The notes under the pieces: generated by a model
Told to the model about the DNA's origin: nothing
The model's database searches: none
What the model saw: only the letters and a program-made list of their open reading frames with translations
In this document: piece after piece, positions 1-7,646 of the stretch
Position numbering within the stretch: the stretch's first letter is position 1
How the letters are laid out: the number at the start of each line of letters is the position of its first letter
Made by a program: the position numbers and the translations under genes
IMG/VR virus record: IMGVR_UViG_3300030109_005290
Coordinates: 1-23,583 of that record
From: a virus
Reading direction: 5' to 3' (one strand)
DNA length: 23,583 nt

Positions 1-1
1 G

Positions 2-1312
2 AGACCCGATAATATATTAAATAACTGGAGAGTAACCAAAACATGTTTACGATTAGGTAGTAGAATAGTTGGTAAATGCATGATGGGCTCAACATCAAAC
101 TCATTAGATAAAGGTGGAGACAATTTTAAAAAACTATACAACGCATCCGATGTCACTAAAAGAAATAGAAATGGTCAGACGAAGTCTGGTCTCTATTCTT
201 TGTTTATCCCAATGGAGTGGAACTACGAAGGATTTATTGACGAGTACGGATTTCCAGTATTTAATACACCTGACATCGATGTGTTCGCCCCAGACGGTGA
301 ATTAATAGATATAGGCGTAATAGATAGTTGGCAAAACGAGGCTGATGGTTTAAAAGATGATCAAGATGCTTTAAACGAATTTTACAGACAGTTTCCAAGA
401 ACAGAAGAACACGCGTTTAGAGATGAAACAAAAAATAGTATATTTAATTTAGTAAAAATATACGAGCAGATAGATTATAACGAAGAATTATCAAATAGTT
501 TAGGTGTAACAACTGGTAATTTTCAATGGGTAAACGGTATAAAAGATTCACAAGTAATATTTTATCCTGATCCAAAAGGTAGATTTAAAGTTAGTTGGGT
601 ACCTAAACAACAATTACAAAATAGAGTTATAATAAAAAATGGTGTGAGATATCCTGGTAATGAACATATGGGTGCTTTTGGGTGTGACTCGTATGACATA
701 TCAGGAACTGTAGATGGTGAAGGTTCTAAAGGAGCACTTCACGGACTAACTAAGTTCAGCATGGAGGACGCTCCTGCTAATAGCTTCTTTTTAGAATACT
801 TATCAAGACCACCTACAGCTGAAATATTTTTTGAAGATGTGTTAATGGCTTTAGTGTTTTATAGTATGCCAATACTTGCAGAGAATAATAAGCCTAGATT
901 ATTATATTATCTAAGACGTAGAGGTTATAGAGGTTTTAGTATGAATAGACCAGATAAAGTTTGGAATAAATTATCTGTAGCAGAAAAAGAAATAGGTGGT
1001 ATACCAAACTCTAGTGAAGACATAAAACAAGCTCATGCTGCTGCAATTGAAATGTATATACAAGATCACGTAGGTATGAAACAAGATGGTAGTTTTGGAG
1101 ATCTTTATTTTAATACATTATTAAATGATTGGGCTAAGTTTGATATAAATAAAAGAACAAAATTTGACGCTACAATAAGTAGCGGTTTAGCTATTATGGC
1201 TTGCAATAGACATTTGTATGCTCCAAATGCTAAAATTGAAAAACCAAAATTAAATATACGTGTTTCTAAATATTCTAACACTGGAACCACGTCTAAAATA
1301 ATCAAAGAATAA
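2..1312 (+). CDS. terL: Terminase large subunit, 5'-truncated by the window edge
   Basis: This is the DNA-packaging motor: an ATPase plus a nuclease that cuts concatemeric DNA and pumps it through the portal. The frame is open from base 2, so the true start and the Walker A/B region lie upstream. The ATG at 80 is internal, because the coding sense continues before it (LRLGSRIVGKCMMGSTSN). That stretch with GSTSN fits the ATPase coupling motif and is followed by a conserved GG-NF segment and SGLYSLFIPMEW. The C-terminal nuclease shows GCDSYD with an Asp at 686-688 as a probable first metal ligand, and a late TKFDATISSGLAIM segment that probably supplies the last one. The sense resembles TerL of crAss-like and marine Bacteroidota phages, from memory. 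The portal gene begins 2 bases after the TAA, so the two are probably co-transcribed and translationally linked. Family assignment is secure; the missing N-terminus cannot be judged. Confidence 0.94.
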   Translation, partial: RPDNILNNWRVTKTCLRLGSRIVGKCMMGSTSNSLDKGGDNFKKLYNASDVTKRNRNGQTKSGLYSLFIPMEWNYEGFIDEYGFPVFNTPDIDVFAPDGELIDIGVIDSWQNEADGLKDDQDALNEFYRQFPRTEEHAFRDETKNSIFNLVKIYEQIDYNEELSNSLGVTTGNFQWVNGIKDSQVIFYPDPKGRFKVSWVPKQQLQNRVIIKNGVRYPGNEHMGAFGCDSYDISGTVDGEGSKGALHGLTKFSMEDAPANSFFLEYLSRPPTAEIFFEDVLMALVFYSMPILAENNKPRLLYYLRRRGYRGFSMNRPDKVWNKLSVAEKEIGGIPNSSEDIKQAHAAAIEMYIQDHVGMKQDGSFGDLYFNTLLNDWAKFDINKRTKFDATISSGLAIMACNRHLYAPNAKIEKPKLNIRVSKYSNTGTTSKIIKE

Positions 1313-1314
1313 AT

Positions 1315-3738
1315 ATGGGATATTCTAACAAAAATTATTTTCCAAGCCAAGTTGTAAGTGATGCTGAAAAGTTAAGTTATGATTATGGTTTAAAAGTTGC
1401 TAAAGCAATTGAAAAAGAGTGGTTTGATGAAGATCAAAGAGGTGTTAATAATAGATATATGACAAACTTTAATAGTTTTCATGATTTAAGATTATATGCT
1501 AGAGGTGAACAATCAATACAAAAATATAAGGATGAGTTATCTATAAACGGTGATTTGTCCTATTTAAATTTAGACTGGAAACCTATTCCTATTATATCTA
1601 AGTTTGTTGATATAGTTGTGAATGGTATAGCTGAAAGAACGTATGATATAAAAGCTTTTTCTCAAGATCCATATGGCATTGCTCAAAGGACTGAATATAT
1701 GGAGTCTATAATGAGAGATATGGAAACAAAAGAATTTAATGATGTTGCTGCCCAAACAATGGGTATGGATCTTTATGAAAATGATAAAAATACACTACCA
1801 GAAACTCCAGAAGAATTAGCATTACATATGCAAATAAGTTATAAGCAAGCTGTAGAGTTAGCTGAAGAACAAGCTTTAAAAGTATTGTTTGAAGGTAATA
1901 ATTACGAATTAATTAAAAAACGTTTTTATTATGATTTAGCTGTTTTAGGTATAGGTGCAACAAAAACAAGTTTTAATACTTCAGAAGGTGTTACTATAGA
2001 CTATGTTGATCCGGCTAATTTAGTTTATTCTTATAGCGATTCTCCATATTTTGAAGATATATATTACGTTGGTGAAGTAAAAAGTATACCTGTAAATGAA
2101 CTAGCTAAACAGTTTCCTCATTTATCACAAGAAGATCTTGAAGATATAATGAATAACAAGAATTATAATAGAAATAATTATAATACTCGTTATGATAAAA
2201 AGAAAGAAGACAACAATACAGTACAAGTTTTATATTTTAATTATAAAACTTATATGAATGAAGTTTATAAAATAAAAGAAACAGGTACTGGTGCAGATAA
2301 AATAATACCTAAAGATGACCAATTTGATCCGCCAGAAAATATGGAAGGTGGTTTTGGTAAACTACTAAAATCTATAGAAACTCTTTACGAAGGCGCTTTA
2401 ATACTAGGTACAAATAAATTACTTAAGTGGGAAATGGCTAAAAACATGATGAGACCAAAAAGTGATTATACTAAAGTAAAAATGAATTATTCTATTGTGG
2501 CTCCTAGAATTTATAATGGTAGAATTGATTCTTTAGTAAAACGTATAACTGGTTTTGCAGACATGATACAACTAACACATTTAAAATTACAACAAGTAAT
2601 GTCTCGTATGGTTCCTGATGGTGTTTATCTAGACGCTGATGGTTTAGCTGAAATAGATTTAGGTAATGGTACAAATTATAACCCACAAGAAGCTTTAAAT
2701 ATGTTCTTCCAAACAGGTTCTGTTATTGGTAGATCGTTTACACAAGATGGTGATATGAATCCAGGTAAAATACCTATTCAAGAAATAACTAGCGCAAGTG
2801 GTGGTAATAAAATGCAAGCTCTTATAGGTAATTATAATTACTACTTACAAATGATAAGAGATGTAACCGGGTTAAACGAAGCTAGAGATGGTAGTATGCC
2901 TGATAAAAATGCTTTAGTAGGTGTTCAAAAATTAGCTGCTGCGAACTCAAATACAGCAACAAGGCATATACTGCAAGCTGGATTATATTTAACAGCGGAA
3001 ACAGCTGAGTGTTTATCTCTTAGAATATCTGATATTATAGAATATTCACCAACTAAAGAAGCTTTTATACAGGCTATAGGAGTTCATAACGTAGCTACCT
3101 TAGAAGAAATGTCTAATTTACATTTGTATGACTTTGGTATATTTTTACAATTAACTCCAGATGAAGAAGAAAAAGCAATGCTTGAAAACAATATTCAGAT
3201 GGCGTTGCAACAAAAAACTATAGAACTAGAAGATGCTATTGATCTTAGAGAAATAAAAAGTATAAAACTTGCTAATCAACTTCTTAAAATACGTAGAAAA
3301 AAGAAAGAAGAAAAAGATAGACAACTTCAAATGGAAAATATACAAGCACAAGCACAAGCAAATCAACAGTCAGCTCAAGCGGCAGCTCAAGTTGATATGC
3401 AAAAAGAACAAGCTTTAACAGCTAGTAAAGCAGAGCTTGAACAAGTAAAAGCACAACTTGATGCACAAAAAATGCAAGCTGAAGCTAATCTTAAAAAAGA
3501 ATTAATGGCTTTAGAATTTCAATATAACATGGCATTAAAAGGTGTAGAGACAGAGGGTTTAAAACAAAGAGAAAAAGAAAAAGAAGATCGTAAAGACGAA
3601 AGAACAAAAATTCAAGCAACTCAACAAAGCGAGATGATTGAGCAAAGAAAATCAGATAAACCACCTAAAAACTTTGAGTCTGCAGGTAATGATATTATGG
3701 GAGGCGGATTTGATTTAGGCGCGTTTGGTCCTAGATAA
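1315..3738 (+). CDS. Portal protein
   Basis: This is the likely dodecameric portal, the ring at one capsid vertex through which DNA enters and leaves. It has 807 residues, long for portals in general but normal for the crAss-like type. An N-terminal wing region (about 1-200) precedes a central part with portal-like segments, including ITGFADMIQLTHLKLQQ and, at about 519-553, an N-EARDGS-PDKNALVGVQKLAA stretch that is typical of this family. Residues about 640-775 are a long charged, Gln/Ala-rich helix with coiled-coil character. This could be the portal barrel projecting into the capsid, although its extreme Gln content is also typical of ejected proteins. The tail after about 780 is Gly-rich. 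The gene lies between terL (2-base gap) and the scaffold gene (28-base A/T-only gap), as expected for terminase-portal-scaffold-capsid order. Function is inferred from sequence sense and position. Confidence 0.9.
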   Translation: MGYSNKNYFPSQVVSDAEKLSYDYGLKVAKAIEKEWFDEDQRGVNNRYMTNFNSFHDLRLYARGEQSIQKYKDELSINGDLSYLNLDWKPIPIISKFVDIVVNGIAERTYDIKAFSQDPYGIAQRTEYMESIMRDMETKEFNDVAAQTMGMDLYENDKNTLPETPEELALHMQISYKQAVELAEEQALKVLFEGNNYELIKKRFYYDLAVLGIGATKTSFNTSEGVTIDYVDPANLVYSYSDSPYFEDIYYVGEVKSIPVNELAKQFPHLSQEDLEDIMNNKNYNRNNYNTRYDKKKEDNNTVQVLYFNYKTYMNEVYKIKETGTGADKIIPKDDQFDPPENMEGGFGKLLKSIETLYEGALILGTNKLLKWEMAKNMMRPKSDYTKVKMNYSIVAPRIYNGRIDSLVKRITGFADMIQLTHLKLQQVMSRMVPDGVYLDADGLAEIDLGNGTNYNPQEALNMFFQTGSVIGRSFTQDGDMNPGKIPIQEITSASGGNKMQALIGNYNYYLQMIRDVTGLNEARDGSMPDKNALVGVQKLAAANSNTATRHILQAGLYLTAETAECLSLRISDIIEYSPTKEAFIQAIGVHNVATLEEMSNLHLYDFGIFLQLTPDEEEKAMLENNIQMALQQKTIELEDAIDLREIKSIKLANQLLKIRRKKKEEKDRQLQMENIQAQAQANQQSAQAAAQVDMQKEQALTASKAELEQVKAQLDAQKMQAEANLKKELMALEFQYNMALKGVETEGLKQREKEKEDRKDERTKIQATQQSEMIEQRKSDKPPKNFESAGNDIMGGGFDLGAFGPR

Positions 3739-3743
3739 AAATT

Positions 3744-3769
3744 ATTAATTATTATTATATTATATTATG
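3744..3769 (+). promoter_or_regulatory. A/T-only leader before the scaffold gene
   Basis: The gap between portal and scaffold contains only A and T up to the ATG at 3767, so no Shine-Dalgarno sequence is possible. It begins ATTAATT and ends TATATTATATTATGG. Nearly the same string precedes the gene at 6562 (6538-6564). This could be a Bacteroidota-type A/T-rich translation enhancer or part of a promoter. I see no clear TTG/TAnnTTTG Bacteroidota promoter pair. Confidence 0.35.
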
Positions 3770-4948
3770 GAAGAAAATAAAGAAAATGTAGTTGAAGAAA
3801 CTACACCAAAAAACGTTACTAAAGTAAATATTAGTAATGAAGAAAAAAGTGATGACAATGTCATTAAAGTAGATTTAAGTAAACCACCAAAACCAGAAGA
3901 AAAAAATGAAACTAAAGAAGATAACGCTGACGACAGCGGAGTGGTTGCAGAGTCTAAAAACACCGAGTCCACAGAAAAACAAGAAGAAATACAACCGGAA
4001 GCAGAAGCACAAGAAGAAACAGTATTAGAAGAAATTACTGAAGAGTCAACTGAAGAAGAAGTTGCAGAAGTAGAAGAGCAAGTTGAAGAGGCTATAGCTG
4101 AAGCTCAAGCAACCGGAAAACCACTACCAGAAAATATTCAAAAGTTAGTTGACTTTATGGAAGAAACTGGTGGTGATATAAACGATTATGTAAAAATTAA
4201 TCAAGATTATAGTAAGTTAGATGATAACGATGTTTTATATGAATATTATAGACAAACAAAACCACATTTAACTAATGATGAAATAAACTTTTTAATGGAA
4301 GATTCTTTTCAAATAGATGAAGAAGAAGATTCTGATAGAGAAATAAAAAGAAAAAAATTAGCGTTAAAAGAGCAAGTTGCCAGCGCTAGAAGCCACTTGG
4401 ACGGGCAAAAGTCCAAATACTATAAAGAAATTAAAGCTGGTTCAAAGCTTACGCCTGAACAACAAAAAGCTATGGATTTCTTTAATAGATACAACAAAGA
4501 ATCTGAAGAAAATCAGAAAATAGCAGATGCTGCTACATCTACTTTTTTAAAGAAAACTGATCAAGTTTTCAACGATAAGTTCAAAGGTTTTGAATATAAT
4601 GTCGGGGATAAAAAATATAGATTTAACGTAAAAAATGCTAACGAGGTTAAAGAAACTCAAAGTGACATCAATAATTTTGTCAAAAAGTTTTTGAATAAAA
4701 ATAACACGATGGAAGACGCTAAGGGTTATCACAAATCTTTATATACAGCAATGAATGCCGATGCTATTGCAAAACACTTTTATGAACAAGGTAAAGCTGA
4801 TGCTATGAAAAATAGTATTGCTAAAGCTAAAAATGTTGATATGAATCCAAGACAAGCTCATGGACAAATAGAGGCTGGTGGAATAAAAGTAAAAGTTTTA
4901 GGTGATAATTCTTCCGATTTTAAGTTTAAAATTAAAAATAAAAAATAA
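3767..4948 (+). CDS. Scaffold-like capsid assembly protein
   Basis: This is a 393-residue protein placed directly before the capsid gene, where a scaffolding protein is expected. Residues 1-125 are very rich in Glu, Asp, Lys and Thr with almost no aromatic residues, so they are probably disordered. Residues about 125-190 look folded (NIQKLVDFMEETGGDINDYV, then DVLYEYYRQTKPHLTNDEI). Residues about 195-260 are charged helices. The C-terminus ends in a short basic run (KFKIKNKK), like the basic capsid-binding tails of known scaffolds. No protease motif (Ser/His/Asp context or a ClpP-like GxSxG) was recognised, so fusion to a maturation protease is not supported. There is a slightly G+C-richer patch near 4380-4420. 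The role rests on composition and position; a minor head protein remains possible. Confidence 0.72.
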   Translation: MEENKENVVEETTPKNVTKVNISNEEKSDDNVIKVDLSKPPKPEEKNETKEDNADDSGVVAESKNTESTEKQEEIQPEAEAQEETVLEEITEESTEEEVAEVEEQVEEAIAEAQATGKPLPENIQKLVDFMEETGGDINDYVKINQDYSKLDDNDVLYEYYRQTKPHLTNDEINFLMEDSFQIDEEEDSDREIKRKKLALKEQVASARSHLDGQKSKYYKEIKAGSKLTPEQQKAMDFFNRYNKESEENQKIADAATSTFLKKTDQVFNDKFKGFEYNVGDKKYRFNVKNANEVKETQSDINNFVKKFLNKNNTMEDAKGYHKSLYTAMNADAIAKHFYEQGKADAMKNSIAKAKNVDMNPRQAHGQIEAGGIKVKVLGDNSSDFKFKIKNKK

Positions 4949-4971
4949 TAACAATTTAAAAATTTAAAATT

Positions 4972-6492
4972 ATGGCAATTACTGCAGGAAATAATAATTT
5001 TGGTAAATTGAACGCTGTGCCGGCCCCAGTGCCACAAGCATTAGCTTCAAATTACCTTGATTTTACGGGTTCTACGGACACGACGTGGGCTCAACAATAT
5101 TTACCAGAACTAATGGAGAAAGAAGCTGAAGTTTTCGGACCGAGAACTATTTCAGGTTTCTTAGCTCAAGTTGGTGCTGAAGAAGCAATGACTTCTGACC
5201 AAGTTGTTTGGTCTGAACAAGGTCGTTTGCATTTATCATACAAAGGTCACATTGAAGCAAATACTGGTGGTACAGCTTCTGGTGGTCAAATCGAAATTGA
5301 AGTTGATATCGATGGAAATGATATAGGTGCAAATCACGGTATTAGAGTTAATGATACAGTTATTGTAGCAAACTCTCAAGGTGTTGTGAAATGTTTAGTA
5401 GAAGCTGTTGATACAGGTTCTATGATCGATGTATTACCTTATGACTTTGCTTCTTTAAACACTGCTGGATTAACAACTACTGGTGGAACTCAAGACACAA
5501 CTATATTAGTTTATGGTTCTGAATATGGAAAAGGAGACAATTATACAACGTCTGCTGGACAAAACGGTTCTGCTACTGATCAAAGAGGTGGAAATGAGCC
5601 ATCTTTCAAAAGTTATTCTAACAAACCAATTATAATGAAAGATTATTATGCTGTATCAGGTTCTGATGCTTCTAGAGTTGGTTGGGTTGAAGTTTCTGCT
5701 GAAGATGGTACTTCTGGTTATTTATGGTACTTAAAAGCTGAAGCTGAAACTAGATTAAGGTTTACTGATTACTTAGAAATGGCTATGTTAGAAGCTGAAT
5801 TAAACGAAGCTGCATCTGAGATTGATGGGTCTAACATTATTAACCCTGGTACTCAGTCTGGTATTAGTACTGTTGGTACAATGGGATTATTCCAAGCTGT
5901 TGAAACAAGAGGTAATGTAAGTTCTGGTATCACTGGTGGTGGTAGTGATTTAGCTGAATTCGATGCTATATTAGCTGAATTTGACAATCAAGGTGCTATT
6001 GAAGAAAACATGGTATTTGTTAATAGAGCTACTAGTTTAGCTATAGACGATATGTTAGCTTCAATGAACTCTTACGGAGCTGGTGGTACTTCTTACGGAG
6101 TATTTAATAACTCTGAAGATATGGCATTAAATTTAGGTTTCTCTGGTTTTAGAAGAGGTTCTTATGACTTCTATAAATCTGACTTCAGATACTTAAACGA
6201 CAAAGCTACAAGAGGTGGTATCAACGCTGCTAACACTGCTAGCGCAATTAGAGGAATATTTGTTCCAGCTGGTACATCTACTGTTTATGACCAAATGATG
6301 GGTAAAAACATGAAACGTCCATTTTTACACGTTAGATATAGAGCTTCACAAACTGATGACCGAAGAATGAAAACTTGGGTTACTGGTTCTGTTGGTGCTG
6401 CTACTTCAGCGTTAGACGCTATGGAAGTTCACTTCTTAACTGAAAGATGTTTAGTTACACAAGGTGCTAACAACTTTATGTTATTAAACTAA
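4972..6492 (+). CDS. Major capsid protein (HK97-like fold expected)
   Basis: This is the shell protein of the icosahedral head, 506 residues. The N-terminal segment WAQQYLPELMEKEAEVFGPR, followed by TISGFLAQVGAEEAM and SDQVVWSEQGRLHLSYKG, is highly characteristic of the capsid proteins of crAss-like and related marine phages, from memory. Residues about 90-200 are Gly/Thr/Ser-rich and beta-like and may be an inserted surface domain. The C-terminal part (MKRPFLHVRYRASQ, then KTWVTGSVGAATSALDAMEV) fits the core domain. Codon choice differs from its neighbours: AAC, TTC, GGT, GCT and TCT are frequent, whereas adjacent genes favour AAT, TTT and ATA, as expected for the most highly expressed phage gene. 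A strong intrinsic terminator follows 9 bases after the stop codon. Assignment is confident; a delta-domain or proteolytic cleavage site was not identified. Confidence 0.94.
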   Translation: MAITAGNNNFGKLNAVPAPVPQALASNYLDFTGSTDTTWAQQYLPELMEKEAEVFGPRTISGFLAQVGAEEAMTSDQVVWSEQGRLHLSYKGHIEANTGGTASGGQIEIEVDIDGNDIGANHGIRVNDTVIVANSQGVVKCLVEAVDTGSMIDVLPYDFASLNTAGLTTTGGTQDTTILVYGSEYGKGDNYTTSAGQNGSATDQRGGNEPSFKSYSNKPIIMKDYYAVSGSDASRVGWVEVSAEDGTSGYLWYLKAEAETRLRFTDYLEMAMLEAELNEAASEIDGSNIINPGTQSGISTVGTMGLFQAVETRGNVSSGITGGGSDLAEFDAILAEFDNQGAIEENMVFVNRATSLAIDDMLASMNSYGAGGTSYGVFNNSEDMALNLGFSGFRRGSYDFYKSDFRYLNDKATRGGINAANTASAIRGIFVPAGTSTVYDQMMGKNMKRPFLHVRYRASQTDDRRMKTWVTGSVGAATSALDAMEVHFLTERCLVTQGANNFMLLN

Positions 6493-6501
6493 TCAATTTT
6501 T

Positions 6502-6537
6502 AAAAGACCGGGGCTTCGGCCTCGGCCTTTTATTTTT
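6502..6537 (+). terminator. Intrinsic terminator after the capsid gene
   Basis: A 13-base-pair stem has arms 6502-6514 and 6519-6531 closing a TTCG tetraloop at 6515-6518 with a C-G closing pair. One A-C mismatch and one G-T wobble occur in the stem. The right arm ends in TTTT, followed by A and TTTTT. The position directly after the capsid stop codon supports a role in ending or attenuating capsid transcripts. Confidence 0.88.
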
Positions 6538-6564
6538 ATTAATTTTATTATATATTATATTATG
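6538..6564 (+). promoter_or_regulatory. A/T-only leader resembling the scaffold leader
   Basis: Between the terminator and the ATG at 6562 the DNA is A/T only and closely matches 3744-3769: both begin ATTAATT and end TATTATATTATGG. Because it lies just after a terminator, it is a reasonable place for a promoter that restarts transcription, but no recognised -33/-7 pair is visible. It may equally be a translation leader. Confidence 0.33.
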
Positions 6565-7389
6565 GCAAAAAAACAAGAAACAAAAAAAGAAAAGGTAGAA
6601 GTACCTGTTGTTGAAACACCAGTTGTTGAAACACCAAAACCTAAAAAAGTTGAACCAAAGAAACCTGAGTGGGAAATAAAAGATAGAATTTATTATTTAA
6701 AAGGAAATAAAAAACCTTTATCAAGAATGATAAAAGCTACTGGTATTTACTATTTTGACGCAGAAAAAGGTTATGAAAGAGAATTAAAATATTGTCAAAA
6801 TCAAAAAACATCATTTGTAGATGAAATGAAAGGTGATCAAAGATTAGAGCATATTATTTTTAGAAGTGGATCTTTATTTGTTCCAAAAGAAAAAACAGTT
6901 TTACAAAAACTTTTATCTTTATATCATCCACATAGAGATAAAATATTTTATGAACACCAACCTTCAGTAGTAGCTGAAGAAGAAATAGATATATTAGAAA
7001 TGCAAGTAGAAGCTTTAGTTGCTGCTAAAAATTTAGATATAGATTTAGCAGAAGCTATTATGCGAGTAGAAGTTGGTTCTAAGGTATCAGATTTAAGTTC
7101 TAAGGAACTTAGAAGAGATTTACTAGTATTTGCTCGTAATAATCCTGCTTTGTTCTTAGAGTTAGCTGCTGACGATAATGTTCAGCTTAGAAACTTTGGT
7201 ATAAAAGCTACTGAACTTGGTATTATTAAATTATCTTCAGATCAAAGAAACTTTTTATGGGGTTCTAATAATAGATCTATAATGACAGTTCCTTTTGATG
7301 AACATCCATATACCGCTTTAGCACATTGGTTTAAAACTGATGAAGGTATGGAAATTTATAATAATATAGAGAAGCGATTAAATTCGTAA
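6562..7389 (+). CDS. Conserved phage protein of unknown function next to capsid gene
   Basis: This 275-residue protein has no function I can name. Residues 1-40 are a Lys/Pro/Glu/Val-rich, probably disordered head containing two identical VVETP units. A folded part starts with EWEIKDRIYYLKGNKKPLS and KATGIYYFDAEKGYERELKY, followed by GDQRLEHIIFRSGSLFVPK. A helical region (about 140-215) includes AEAIMRVEVGSKVSDLSSKE and NPALFLELAADDNVQLRNFG. The end is FKTDEGMEIYNNIEKRL. Very similar proteins occur beside the capsid genes of other marine and Bacteroidota phages, from memory. It is flanked by two UUCG-loop terminators, so it forms its own transcriptional segment. A head-decoration, head-completion or morphogenesis role is plausible from position alone. 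Confidence 0.85.
   Translation: MAKKQETKKEKVEVPVVETPVVETPKPKKVEPKKPEWEIKDRIYYLKGNKKPLSRMIKATGIYYFDAEKGYERELKYCQNQKTSFVDEMKGDQRLEHIIFRSGSLFVPKEKTVLQKLLSLYHPHRDKIFYEHQPSVVAEEEIDILEMQVEALVAAKNLDIDLAEAIMRVEVGSKVSDLSSKELRRDLLVFARNNPALFLELAADDNVQLRNFGIKATELGIIKLSSDQRNFLWGSNNRSIMTVPFDEHPYTALAHWFKTDEGMEIYNNIEKRLNS
6607..6636 (+). repeat. Perfect 15-base tandem duplication
   Basis: The unit GTTGTTGAAACACCA occurs twice in a row (6607-6621 and 6622-6636). It keeps the reading frame and encodes VVETP twice in the disordered head of the 275-residue protein. It looks like a recent slippage or duplication in a region that tolerates length change. Confidence 0.9.
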
Positions 7390-7400
7390 TAAATAATTAT

Positions 7401-7426
7401 GGTTACCCTTCGGGGTAACCTTTTTT
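7401..7426 (+). terminator. Intrinsic terminator before the 66-residue gene
   Basis: A perfect 8-base-pair stem, GGTTACCC (7401-7408) and GGGTAACC (7413-7420), closes a TTCG tetraloop at 7409-7412 and is followed directly by six T (7421-7426). It begins 12 bases after the stop codon of the preceding gene. Confidence 0.88.
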
Positions 7427-7440
7427 AAAAATTTAATTAT

Positions 7441-7641
7441 ATGAGTAGAACTTTAAGAAACTATAATATAGGTAACAATAATAGACCATCAAGAGGTTTA
7501 GGAGATACTATAGCTAATTTCACTAAAGCAACCGGTATAGATACTTTAGTTAAAAAAGGAGTTGAAGCTATGGGTAAAAAAGATTGTGGGTGCAAAAAAA
7601 GACAAGAAGCTTTAAATAAAGCTTTTCCTTATAAAAAATAA
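7441..7641 (+). CDS. Small conserved phage protein with CGC motif
   Basis: This is a 66-residue basic protein. It contains GLGDTIANFTKATGIDTLVK, then a KKDCGCKKRQEALNKAFPYK ending. The DCGC-x-x-R-x-x-x-LN-x-x-FPY pattern recurs in short proteins of crAss-like and marine Bacteroidota phages, from memory, so this is a real gene although no function is known. The two Cys in Cys-Gly-Cys could bind metal only with partners from another chain. It ends in a double stop, TAA TAA, and the next gene starts 5 bases after the first stop. It sits between a terminator and the adaptor genes, so it probably belongs to the head-tail joining transcript. Its ATG at 7441 follows an A/T-only leader. Confidence 0.8.
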   Translation: MSRTLRNYNIGNNNRPSRGLGDTIANFTKATGIDTLVKKGVEAMGKKDCGCKKRQEALNKAFPYKK

Positions 7642-7646
7642 TAAAT

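Noticed and set aside
80-82. ATG at 80 as the terminase start codon
   Set aside because: The same frame is open from base 2 and the upstream residues read as conserved terminase sequence, so the gene is truncated by the window edge.
3340-3500. CAAGCA-type microrepeats as a regulatory or CRISPR-like array
   Set aside because: They are codon repeats of a Gln/Ala-rich coiled coil and have no regular spacer structure.
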